From assembly GCA_049426725.1 (NCBI GenBank), contig JBMSYN010000002.1, forward strand, positions 62,001-126,000: a DNA stretch of 64,000 bases, written 5' to 3'. This DNA comes from UBA961 sp049426725 (GTDB lineage: Bacteria; Bacteroidota; Ignavibacteria; Kapaibacteriales; UBA961). Positions within the stretch are counted from its first letter, which is position 1. Each line of letters begins with the position of its first letter. Below, piece after piece: positions 53,445-61,649 of the stretch. The position numbers and the translations under genes are program-made. The notes beneath the pieces are model-generated. The model was not told the DNA's origin and did not search any database. It saw only the letters and a program-made list of their open reading frames with translations.

Positions 53445-55628
53445 ATGAATCTTTTCGTACGCAGAATAGGAGCAATTCTCATAGCTCTTTTTATGTTCGC
53501 AGGGTCCGCTCAAGCACAAGAGCCTGCCAAGCGAGTATATCTTGAACAATTCACCGGTGCATGGTGCGGTTGGTGTGTTGATGGCTCCGTTGTCATCGAC
53601 AATCTTCTCGCCCAATATCCAAATCAATTGATTGCCGTAAAGGTGCATCAAGGTGATGGCATGGAAATTCCAAAAGTAATGTCGGATACATTGCGCCCAT
53701 TCGTCAATGGTTATCCCAGTGGCGCTGTAGATCGTATGTTATTTTCTGGTCAGCAAACAGTGGCGATCAGCCGTAATGCATGGTCTTTCTATGTTGGACA
53801 GCAAATGGCCATGAAAGCTGATGTAGGTGTTGAGATTACAAATGTGAATTATGATGCAGCCACAAGAAAAATTACTGCAGATGTTACAGCAACTTTTTTG
53901 AAGTCTGTCTCTGGTGATCTTCGTATCAATCTTGTTGTAGTTGAAGATAATGTGACAGGATCCGGAGCTGCATACGATCAAAAGAATTTTATCGCAGGTA
54001 ATCCAAGTTTTGTGGGTCATCCATATTATTCAAAGCCAGCTACTATCACTGGATATAAGCATCGCTCCGTAGTTCGTGCTTATGCAGGTGGAGTTTGGGG
54101 AGCAAAAGGTATTATTCCTGGAGTTGCTCAAACAGGAACACCATATACAGCGAAGTTTAGTTATACATTGCCATCCTCATATAAGCCTGAAAATATCACA
54201 TTGGTTGGTCTTGTTCAAAAGTTTGGTACAGCATCTACAGCAAAGCAAGTTCTTAATGCGAATGAAGTAGGTTTGACAAAAGCAATTGTAAAAACAGAAT
54301 CTTCAATCGAAAAACCTGCAATGTTAATTGCTCAGGGTTCGAAGGGAAGTACTGAGGTGACAATAAAAAATCTCTCTTCCGCAGCAGCTTCCGTCAAATT
54401 ATCAGTTGATGCTGAGAACTCTTACATACCTGAAGGATGGGAAGCAGCTGTTGAACCAGCAACTGTTGATCTTCCTGCTAATGGAACAGCAAAAGCAAAC
54501 ATTACATTGAACACAAATGGAAATCAAGGGTATGCAATTATTGCTGTTGAGGCATTGTCAGAAGATCCTAATGTGATTGGAAGAGTAAGTAGAGGGTATG
54601 CTTACAATATGACTCCTGGAATGAAATATGCCATCTATAATGCACATCCACGCATGAATGAACATTATGGACAGCCACTAAAGAACCGTGGCGGTGAATT
54701 TGAATCAAAATCTATTGATTTACCTCTAAATGCTGGTTTTATGCAAATGTATCCTGCATCAACATTTGATGCAGCCATCATTGCAGTACATTATGGATCA
54801 AGAGGAGCTTTTGGTACAAACTCTGCCATTATCAATCAAATTAGTTCCATGCTCGATGCAGGAAAGAAAGTGTTCATTGCTGGTGGTCTTGAAGCGTATA
54901 ATGGAGTGAAATCTACTTCAGCGACACCAACCACAAAAGCATTCTTTGAATCAAAATTGGGTGTCTCTGTCATCAATGATCCTGTATTGAGATTGCAAAC
55001 AAATGCCAATGGACAATTAACAGGTGTTATTCCTTTTCAATTGCAAGGAGTAAAGGATGATGTTATTGGTGACGGTATTGATTTTCTGGCAAATGACGTT
55101 GCAAACTTGAATACTGATCCATTCATTTATTTCACTGATGCATTGTCAATCAATTCTGAAAGTAAATCTTCGCCCGTATTGTTTATGGATGAGAATGCGG
55201 ACAATGTGGCCGGTATTCGCTGGCAAGATGGGAATGCGAAGTTGGTGATGTTTACATTTGACATGGACGGTATTACAGACGAAGAGTTGAAAAATACCAT
55301 CATGAACAGAACATATACATGGCTTTTCAGTTCAGCTTCATCAGTTGATGAGCAAAATGCTGATCTTTCATTGCTTGTGCAGCCAAATCCATTCTCTGCA
55401 TCTGCAGCTGTTCAGTTCATGATTTCTGATCCATCAATGCAGTATGTGACATTCAATCTTGTTGACATGCTTGGAAGAAGTGTTCAACAAAGCATGCCTG
55501 TTTCTGTGAATATGGGATTGAACAACTATATGATCAAGAACAATGGCCTGAACCCTGGTGCATATCGCCTGGTTGTAACAGGTTCAAATGGCAAAATTCA
55601 AACTATTCCTGTCATGATAAACAGATAA
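53445..55628 (+). CDS. Omp28-like thioredoxin-fold secreted protein, T9SS cargo (array copy 2)
   Basis: 727 residues. Signal peptide ends SAQAQ. The Omp28/thioredoxin motif LEQFTGAWCGWCVDGS holds Cys41 and Cys44, with the cis-Pro region NGYPSGAVDR later. Middle domains match copy 1 (IPEGWEAAVEPATVDLPANG). A T9SS tail (VQPNPFSASAAVQFMI ... GAYRLVVTG) ends it. Omp28 proteins are surface lipoproteins/adhesins of Bacteroidota; the WCGWC site suggests a thiol-redox or structural disulfide. GGAGA precedes the ATG. A strong terminator closes this part of the array. Confidence 0.87.
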   Translation: MNLFVRRIGAILIALFMFAGSAQAQEPAKRVYLEQFTGAWCGWCVDGSVVIDNLLAQYPNQLIAVKVHQGDGMEIPKVMSDTLRPFVNGYPSGAVDRMLFSGQQTVAISRNAWSFYVGQQMAMKADVGVEITNVNYDAATRKITADVTATFLKSVSGDLRINLVVVEDNVTGSGAAYDQKNFIAGNPSFVGHPYYSKPATITGYKHRSVVRAYAGGVWGAKGIIPGVAQTGTPYTAKFSYTLPSSYKPENITLVGLVQKFGTASTAKQVLNANEVGLTKAIVKTESSIEKPAMLIAQGSKGSTEVTIKNLSSAAASVKLSVDAENSYIPEGWEAAVEPATVDLPANGTAKANITLNTNGNQGYAIIAVEALSEDPNVIGRVSRGYAYNMTPGMKYAIYNAHPRMNEHYGQPLKNRGGEFESKSIDLPLNAGFMQMYPASTFDAAIIAVHYGSRGAFGTNSAIINQISSMLDAGKKVFIAGGLEAYNGVKSTSATPTTKAFFESKLGVSVINDPVLRLQTNANGQLTGVIPFQLQGVKDDVIGDGIDFLANDVANLNTDPFIYFTDALSINSESKSSPVLFMDENADNVAGIRWQDGNAKLVMFTFDMDGITDEELKNTIMNRTYTWLFSSASSVDEQNADLSLLVQPNPFSASAAVQFMISDPSMQYVTFNLVDMLGRSVQQSMPVSVNMGLNNYMIKNNGLNPGAYRLVVTGSNGKIQTIPVMINR

Positions 55629-55639
55629 GGAATTAGTCC

Positions 55640-55683
55640 AAAAAAAAAAGGGATTGCATTGATTTGCAATCCCTTTTTTTTTT
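55640..55683 (+). terminator. Terminator after array copy 2
   Basis: Nine-base-pair core GGGATTGCA/TGCAATCCC extended by paired A10/T10 runs, so it works in either direction. It isolates copy 3 (starting at 55725) from copies 1 and 2, implying a separate promoter for copy 3. Confidence 0.92.
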
Positions 55684-55724
55684 ATAGTTTGCGTAATATT
55701 AATTCGCTTTAACACGGAGTTTAT

Positions 55725-57887
55725 ATGAGAATTCTCAATACTTGTTGTACCCTTGTTTTCATCGTTTGCCTGGGTTTTGCAAATGCAATTCATGCTCAAC
55801 CTGCAAAACGCGTTCTTCTCGAACAATATACCGGTGCATGGTGTGGCTGGTGCGTTGATGGTAGCGTGGTGATGGATGAACTCATCAAAGAGTTTCCTGA
55901 CAATGTCATTGGTGTAAAAGTGCATCAAGGAGATGCCATGGAAATACCAAAGGTATTTGATTCAATCAAATCCCTTGTTCCGTTTTATCCGAGTGGTTCG
56001 ATTGATCGCGTCACTTTCCCTGGAGAACAAACAGTTGGCACTAGCCGTGAAAAATGGAAAGAATATGTCTTGATGCAAATGAATAAAGGTAGTGACATTG
56101 ATGTGAATGTTGTAAATGTTTCTTATGATAAATCAACCCGCATCATGAAGGCAGATGTTGAGGCCACATTCATCAAGTCAATGAGTGGTGATTTACGTTT
56201 GAATTTGATGGTGATAGAAGATGGGGTTGTTGGGCAGGGATCATTATATGATCAAAGCAATTATATCAGCGGGAATGCATCATTCAAAGGCCATCCTTAT
56301 TACGATAAGCCCGCAAAAATAACTGGCTATAATCATAGATCAGTTGTTCGTGCTTATCCTGCGGGTGTATGGGGAATCAAGAATAGCTTGCCTGCAGTTA
56401 CAAGCACAGGCGAAAAGTATAAAGCAACTTTTTCATATACCATTCCGGCAGAATACGATGCTGGAAATATTTTGCTCGTAGGTGTTGTGCAAAAGCATGG
56501 AACGGCAATGAATGCCCGTGAAATTCTGAATGCTCACCAAGTTGGTTTGCTGAAATCACCGGCAGTAATGGAAACGAAGATTGAAAATCAATTCCAAACC
56601 GCACAAATTTCAGGAACCAGCGAATCTTCAATGTCTTTGAAGAATAATAATACCACTGGGGTCACAGTATCCTATGAGGTTGATGCTGAAGCCTCTGTGA
56701 TTCCTCAAGGTTGGACTGCATCACTTTCGAAAACAACAGACAATCTAGAACCAGGCGCATCTTCAGACATAGCTGTAAAGCTCACTAGCTCAGACAATCC
56801 AGGTTTTGCAAAAATTGTTGTCAATGCGGTTGTCAGCGGTGAAAATGTTTTTACCAAATCATTGAAAGCTACAGTCTATGCATTGTCTCCAACAATTAAA
56901 CATGCTGTCTATGGAAAACATCCAAAGATGAATGCATTCTATGTGCAGGATCTCGAAAATTTGCGTCCGAAATCAACGGCAATGCTTCCCATGGAACCAG
57001 AAGTGCTCACGGGATTTCCGCCGAGTTCTTTTGACATGGCTATCATCTCAGTTGACCAACAAAATGCAGGCATGATTGCTAATAACTCAGCGTTTTTGAA
57101 TCAAATTGGTGCCATGCTGCAAAACGGAAAAAAAGTATTTATGGCGTCAGAACAAGAGATTTCAACCATGTTGAAATCTAGTAATGAAACAATAAAAACT
57201 CTATTAGATCAGAACCTTGGCATAACAGTCAAAACAGGATCTCCAATAAAGCGGTTCGAACAAGACAAAAACTCCGGTGATGTGCTCATGGCATATCCTG
57301 TTGCCATCAAAGGTCAAAATGGAGATTTCATCAGCCGTGACATCAATGCCACGCTAAATGAGTATTTCGAAGACCCAATATTGACGCCATTTACGCAGTT
57401 CACTGATGTATTTACTTTGAATCAAGGCAGTCAGGCAATTCCGATCTTTACCTATGATGACAATTCCTCTGATATTGGCGCAATTCGATGGGAAAATGGT
57501 GATGCACGCCTCGTCATCTTCGGATTTGGTCTGGACGGTTTGTCAAATCAAACAAAACGCTCCCAAATCATGTCGAGAACCTATAATTGGCTTCTCCAAG
57601 GCGCAATGTCAACAAATGAAGAGGAAGCTCAACCAAATACAATCATGCCCAATCCGGCATCTGATATGGCAATTGCACAATTCCATGCGGAAACCTCTTC
57701 CCCAATCACAGTATCTGTGTTGGATGCCCTTGGAAGAGTACATTCAAGCTTCGCAAAAACTGATATTTCGATTGGAAGACAAAGCACTGTGATCTCCACA
57801 TCCGGATTACCGGCAGGACATTATCAAGTAAAGATTGATGGTGCTTCATTAAAGCCCATCATGATGCCTTTGGTCATCATTCGATAA
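55725..57887 (+). CDS. Omp28-like thioredoxin-fold secreted protein, T9SS cargo (array copy 3)
   Basis: 720 residues, signal peptide ending AIHAQ. The redox motif LEQYTGAWCGWCVDGS has Cys40 and Cys43; the next 25 residues are close to copy 2 (VKVHQGDAMEIPKV against VKVHQGDGMEIPKV), then PFYPSGSIDR. Middle modules again contain IPQGWTASLSKTTDNLEPG. The tail MPNPASDMAIAQFHAE ... PAGHYQVKIDG fits T9SS sorting. It is transcribed apart from copies 1 and 2, with GGAG before the ATG. Function likely parallel to copy 2. Confidence 0.87.
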   Translation: MRILNTCCTLVFIVCLGFANAIHAQPAKRVLLEQYTGAWCGWCVDGSVVMDELIKEFPDNVIGVKVHQGDAMEIPKVFDSIKSLVPFYPSGSIDRVTFPGEQTVGTSREKWKEYVLMQMNKGSDIDVNVVNVSYDKSTRIMKADVEATFIKSMSGDLRLNLMVIEDGVVGQGSLYDQSNYISGNASFKGHPYYDKPAKITGYNHRSVVRAYPAGVWGIKNSLPAVTSTGEKYKATFSYTIPAEYDAGNILLVGVVQKHGTAMNAREILNAHQVGLLKSPAVMETKIENQFQTAQISGTSESSMSLKNNNTTGVTVSYEVDAEASVIPQGWTASLSKTTDNLEPGASSDIAVKLTSSDNPGFAKIVVNAVVSGENVFTKSLKATVYALSPTIKHAVYGKHPKMNAFYVQDLENLRPKSTAMLPMEPEVLTGFPPSSFDMAIISVDQQNAGMIANNSAFLNQIGAMLQNGKKVFMASEQEISTMLKSSNETIKTLLDQNLGITVKTGSPIKRFEQDKNSGDVLMAYPVAIKGQNGDFISRDINATLNEYFEDPILTPFTQFTDVFTLNQGSQAIPIFTYDDNSSDIGAIRWENGDARLVIFGFGLDGLSNQTKRSQIMSRTYNWLLQGAMSTNEEEAQPNTIMPNPASDMAIAQFHAETSSPITVSVLDALGRVHSSFAKTDISIGRQSTVISTSGLPAGHYQVKIDGASLKPIMMPLVIIR

Positions 57888-57906
57888 AATTTGCCATCAT
57901 CGATTA

Positions 57907-57941
57907 AAAGCCGTCATTTCCCCAAATGGCGGCTTTCTTTT
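57907..57941 (+). terminator. Terminator of array copy 3
   Basis: Thirteen-base-pair stem AAAGCCGTCATTT/AAATGGCGGCTTT (one mismatch-tolerant G-T) with a CCCC loop, then CTTTTT. It lies 19 bases past the stop. Confidence 0.88.
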
Positions 57942-57982
57942 TGAGCTTGAATTCTCTCCTAAAAAAAGTGCCCGATGTTTTG

Positions 57983-57990
57983 TATTTTTG
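57983..57990 (+). promoter_or_regulatory. Possible -7 element for nuoE
   Basis: TATTTTTG followed by CC matches TAnnTTTG and lies 37 bases before the nuoE ATG. No TTG at the standard -33 spacing is seen. Confidence 0.35.
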
Positions 57991-58027
57991 CCAAAACTGA
58001 AACTCTTAGAATAACCTAGAAAACCGT

Positions 58028-58510
58028 ATGTCACAAGAGATTGCATTTACGAAGGAAGAGCTGGCAGAAATTGAACGCTTGAAAGCCCAATATCCGGACT
58101 CAAAGGCGGCCATCATGCCTGTATTATGGATGGCGCAAAAGAAATTCGGCTGGCTGTCAGAAGATGTCATGCGCATGGTTGGCGATGTCATGAATTTACC
58201 ATTTGCTCATGTAAAAGGTGTTGCAACCTTTTACACGATGTATTTCAAAAAGCCAATGGGAAAATTCCATGTGCAAGTTTGCACAAATGTTTCCTGCATG
58301 CTTCGTGGTGGTGAAGAAATATATCATGAGCTCTGTAGTAAATATGGAATTGGCCATAATGAAGCCACATCAGACGGAACAATTTCACTTGAAGAAGTTG
58401 AATGCATGGGTGCATGTGGCGGAGCACCGATGATTGCGATCAATGAAGATTATCATGAGAATGTAACGATGGCTGATGTTGAACGATTACTTGCATCATT
58501 GGCGCATTGA
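58028..58510 (+). CDS. nuoE: NADH-quinone oxidoreductase subunit E (orphan)
   Basis: 160 residues. A helical N-terminus (ELAEIERLKAQYPDSKAAIM) precedes the thioredoxin-like [2Fe-2S] domain with four Cys ligands: C-x4-C in VQVCTNVSCMLRGG and C-x3-C in VECMGACGGAP. The MPVLWMAQKKFGWLS and GVATFYTMYFKKPMGKF blocks are typical of NuoE/HoxE. Its usual partner nuoF (and nuoG) is not adjacent; a rhomboid-like gene follows one base later. It may serve complex I encoded elsewhere or another flavin-iron NADH module. Confidence 0.9.
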   Translation: MSQEIAFTKEELAEIERLKAQYPDSKAAIMPVLWMAQKKFGWLSEDVMRMVGDVMNLPFAHVKGVATFYTMYFKKPMGKFHVQVCTNVSCMLRGGEEIYHELCSKYGIGHNEATSDGTISLEEVECMGACGGAPMIAINEDYHENVTMADVERLLASLAH

Positions 58511-58511
58511 C

Positions 58512-59381
58512 ATGTCATTAAAGCAAGTGCATAAACCGATTGCATTGATGCTATTGCTCATCGTGATGACATTGTCCTTCTTGGCACAAGTTCTCATTGG
58601 AGATATATCCTCATCATTGACACTTATACCTCAAAAAGTAATCGAGGGAAATGAATGGTGGCGCATTGCAACGCATATTATCGCAATTGACTCCGCATGG
58701 TTGGCTTTTATAGGAATTCCCATTTATTATTGGTTGGGCAGAGAAGTTGTACAGTTGACGAATGACTCTGCTTTTCTTCTTGGTTTATTGATTGGTGCAT
58801 TGATAACAGGAATGATGTATTCATTGATGCCCGTGGATTGTCCACCAATGTCAGCAGGGTTATTTGGGATGATGTATAGTTCTTCTCTTGCAATGACAAT
58901 TGTTCGTTCACCGGCAATTGTTGTTCCGGCACTTACAAAATTGCGCATCACCATCATTTCAACATTTACAATTGGTTTTGGTTTTGTTTTTCTTGGGGCT
59001 TCTATGTTTTCAGGAAATACAATGCAAATGTATACATATTCTCTTGAGTCCGGAACAGGAATAATGATCGGTCTTTTGTCAGGATTGATGTGGTCGCATG
59101 TACGTTTGGCTTCTCGGGAAAAACATTCAGATTTTTCAAACAAAACTCAAGTGCCAACCTATGTACCTATTGCGAGTCAACCAATTCGTAGAGATGAAAA
59201 AGCGTTAATCAATGTCATGATTCTTCAAAAAGAAGAAACTGAGGTTTCATTATTGGATGAAGAGTTTGATGATGAAGAAACATTGAATGTGATTTTGGAA
59301 AAAATACACGATAATCAATATGAAAGTCTGACCGATGATGAGAAGGCATTTCTTGAACGCTATTCTCGATCATTGAAATAA
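58512..59381 (+). CDS. Rhomboid-like membrane protein without the catalytic His
   Basis: 289 residues from the ATG at 58512, one base after nuoE. Six or so hydrophobic segments (about 10-200). The rhomboid signature WWRIATH (49-55) and the SAGLFGM segment (114-120, Ser114 at the catalytic Ser position) are visible. The last membrane helix, GTGIMIGLLSGLMW, lacks the catalytic His. The C-terminal NVILEKIHDNQYESLTDDEK segment with FLERYS is a tail often seen after rhomboid domains in Bacteroidota. Most likely a pseudoprotease or a membrane scaffold. Function unknown. Confidence 0.68.
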   Translation: MSLKQVHKPIALMLLLIVMTLSFLAQVLIGDISSSLTLIPQKVIEGNEWWRIATHIIAIDSAWLAFIGIPIYYWLGREVVQLTNDSAFLLGLLIGALITGMMYSLMPVDCPPMSAGLFGMMYSSSLAMTIVRSPAIVVPALTKLRITIISTFTIGFGFVFLGASMFSGNTMQMYTYSLESGTGIMIGLLSGLMWSHVRLASREKHSDFSNKTQVPTYVPIASQPIRRDEKALINVMILQKEETEVSLLDEEFDDEETLNVILEKIHDNQYESLTDDEKAFLERYSRSLK

Positions 59382-59398
59382 AGCATAAAGAGAGTACA

Positions 59399-59683
59399 AT
59401 GTCTATACAAGTAAAAGTCACCATAGGTGGCAAAGAGTTCTCCCTTCGAGGCGACGATGAAGCGAAATTGATTCGTGCTGCCAAAGAAGTGGATGATCAG
59501 ATAAAAGCACTTCAATCCGGCATGCAAGATCAATCAACCCAAATGCAAGCGATTGTTGCTGCTTTAAATTTGGCAGAGCAGAAAATTCATGCTGAGGAGC
59601 AATTGCAATCGGATTCAGTATTGCTTGCTTCAGAACTTGAGAACATGGCGGTGTTTCTCAGAGAACAGTTGAAACATCAGTAA
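59399..59683 (+). CDS. zapA: Cell division protein ZapA
   Basis: 94 residues. The N-terminal globular part has SIQVKVTIGGKEFSLRGDDE and the EAKLIRAAKEVDDQIKAL helix, then a long C-terminal coiled coil (AALNLAEQKIHAEEQLQ). ZapA is an FtsZ-ring cross-linker at mid-cell. It sits 17 bases after the rhomboid-like gene and directly upstream of a folded RNA candidate, the classic zapA-6S RNA neighbourhood. Confidence 0.9.
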   Translation: MSIQVKVTIGGKEFSLRGDDEAKLIRAAKEVDDQIKALQSGMQDQSTQMQAIVAALNLAEQKIHAEEQLQSDSVLLASELENMAVFLREQLKHQ

Positions 59684-59750
59684 TTATCAACACCGCTTCA
59701 TACTTTTTTGTCACACGTCATAATAAAGAACTTATAAATGAAATCATAGG

Positions 59751-59888
59751 GAACTAGGCTCTTGATATAAATTACAGGCCTCAACGGGAAACCGTAATTC
59801 TCGCAAGCCATGTGCATGCAACATGAGGATTCAGTGGACGTAAAATATATGAAGGATGGTACCCACCGTGTGTGAAGAGAGTTCTTTT
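59751..59888 (+). ncRNA. Structured RNA candidate downstream of zapA (6S RNA position)
   Basis: GAACT (59751-59755) pairs with AGTTC (59880-59884) and, after an AGG bulge, CTCTT (59759-59763) with AAGAG (59875-59879). TTTT follows the closing stem. Inside lie a GNRA-capped hairpin ACGG(GAAA)CCGT at 59784-59795 and CATGT/ACATG at 59809-59825. No convincing ORF. In many bacteria 6S RNA (ssrS) lies right after zapA, which makes this the best candidate, but I cannot confirm it without a covariance search. Confidence 0.5.
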
Positions 59889-59918
59889 GTCTCGTCTTCG
59901 GCAATGTATCCTCGGATA

Positions 59919-59944
59919 CGCTTAAAGTATGAAGCGGCTTTTTT
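59919..59944 (+). terminator. Weak hairpin with T-run after the zapA-linked RNA
   Basis: CGCTT (59919-59923)/AAGCG (59932-59936) then GCTTTTTT. It could end the zapA/RNA transcript upstream of rny. A further small hairpin GTATC/GATAC precedes it. Confidence 0.5.
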
Positions 59945-60040
59945 GCAATAAACAATAAATATAGATCGGAGAGAGTGTTCGCATTCAATCCATTTTTTAC
60001 ATGCCAAGGCATGCATCGAAATGTAAAGGTTTAGCACGTC

Positions 60041-61624
60041 ATGAATGAAATAAACATTATCGCATTAAGCATCGTCGGTTTTGCCGTCGGCTTTGTGCTC
60101 GCATATTTTGTGGGAAGCAGAGTTGGAAAGGCAAAAATTGGCGAAGCGGAAGAAAGAAAGAAATTAATCATCGAAGAAGCAGGTAAAGAAGCGGCAGCAC
60201 TGAAAAAAGAAAAATTGCTTGAAGTAAAAGAAGAATGGCACAAGAACAGACAAGAGTTTGAGAATGAGACTCAGGACAGACGTAAACAAATCAAGCAATT
60301 AGAACAGCAAATGTCGCAACGCGAAGAATCAATTGAGAATAAACTCGAATTGATAACTCGCAAAGAAAAAACAATTCAACAAGCAGAACAGACCTTTACT
60401 CAAAGAGAAGAAGAAATTCGCAAAAAGGAACAATCCACGCGAGACAAAGCAAAAAAGATTGATTCTTTGCTTGAAGAACAAACTGTCCGCTTGGAGCGCA
60501 TCACCGGTATGTCCAGAGAAGATGCAAAGAAATTTCTCATGGAAAACATGGTGGATGATGCAAAGCTTGAAGCTGCTCAGATGATCAAAGACATCCGCGA
60601 TGAAGCCAAAATCAGTGCTCATAAAGAAGCACAGAAATTGGTTATTCAAGCAATACAGCGTACAGCTTCCGATCATTGTGTTGAAACAACTGTTTCAGTT
60701 GTCAATCTTGCCAGTGATGAAATGAAAGGACGCATCATTGGTCGTGAAGGAAGAAATATTCGTGCTTTCGAAGCAGCTACCGGAATCGACCTAATCATTG
60801 ATGACACTCCTGAAGCTGTCGTGATTTCAGGGTTTGATCCATTTAGAAGGGAAGTAGCAAGAGTTGCACTCGAACGATTGATGTCCGATGGAAGAATACA
60901 TCCGGCACGCATCGAAGAGGTGGTTGACAAAGCTCGCAAAGAACTCGAAGAAGAAATCATCCGAGTCGGTGAATCTGCATTGATGGAACTCAATATTCCG
61001 AATATGCATCCTGAATTGATTCGACATATTGGAAAAATGAAATATCGTTCGAGTTATGGACAAAATCTCTTGCATCACTCAATTGAAGTAGGATACCTCT
61101 GCGGAGTGATGGCAGTGGAATTAGGACTCGATGTTCATAAAGCAAAAAGAGCAGGTCTTTTGCATGATGTTGGTAAATGCGTTGATCGCAATATCGAAGG
61201 ACCTCATGCTCTACTCGGATTTGATTTGGCAAAGAAATTCAAAGAAGATCCGATTGTATGCAATGCGATCGGTGCCCACCATGAAGACATAGAAATGGAA
61301 AGTGCCATCGCTGTTATCGTGCAAGCCGCCGATAGTATCAGTGGTGCTCGACCAGGCGCTCGCCGTGAATCAGTAGAAAATTATGTGAAGCGTCTCGAAA
61401 AACTCGAGGAATTGGCAACAGCATTTGATGGTGTTACAAAAACATATGCAATTCAGGCCGGTCGTGAAGTTCGTGTTATTGTAGAACCGGAAAGAGTGGA
61501 TGATTTGAGAGCAGATCAAATTGCGCACGATCTTGCAGCACAAATTGAGAATGACATGGAATATCCCGGTCAAATCAAAGTGGTTGTCATCCGTGAAAGA
61601 CGCAGTATGTCAATTGCAAAATAA
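60041..61624 (+). CDS. rny: Ribonuclease Y
   Basis: 527 residues. An N-terminal transmembrane anchor (IALSIVGFAVGFVLAYFVG) precedes a long charged coiled coil (about 30-190). The KH domain follows (MKGRIIGREGRNIRAFEAAT, with the GRxGRNIR loop; DLIIDDTPEAVVISGFDP). The HD phosphodiesterase domain has HHSIEVGYL, LLHDVGKCVD and NAIGAHHED. It starts mRNA decay by endonucleolytic cleavage at the membrane. The C-terminal EYPGQIKVVVIRERR is the conserved end. Standard length. Confidence 0.96.
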   Translation: MNEINIIALSIVGFAVGFVLAYFVGSRVGKAKIGEAEERKKLIIEEAGKEAAALKKEKLLEVKEEWHKNRQEFENETQDRRKQIKQLEQQMSQREESIENKLELITRKEKTIQQAEQTFTQREEEIRKKEQSTRDKAKKIDSLLEEQTVRLERITGMSREDAKKFLMENMVDDAKLEAAQMIKDIRDEAKISAHKEAQKLVIQAIQRTASDHCVETTVSVVNLASDEMKGRIIGREGRNIRAFEAATGIDLIIDDTPEAVVISGFDPFRREVARVALERLMSDGRIHPARIEEVVDKARKELEEEIIRVGESALMELNIPNMHPELIRHIGKMKYRSSYGQNLLHHSIEVGYLCGVMAVELGLDVHKAKRAGLLHDVGKCVDRNIEGPHALLGFDLAKKFKEDPIVCNAIGAHHEDIEMESAIAVIVQAADSISGARPGARRESVENYVKRLEKLEELATAFDGVTKTYAIQAGREVRVIVEPERVDDLRADQIAHDLAAQIENDMEYPGQIKVVVIRERRSMSIAK

Positions 61625-61649
61625 TATTCACCAATTCATAAGATCAATC

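Noticed and set aside
55636..55690. A- and T-rich runs as a mobile-element end or repeat
   Set aside because: They form the paired arms of a perfect terminator hairpin with a normal position after a gene.
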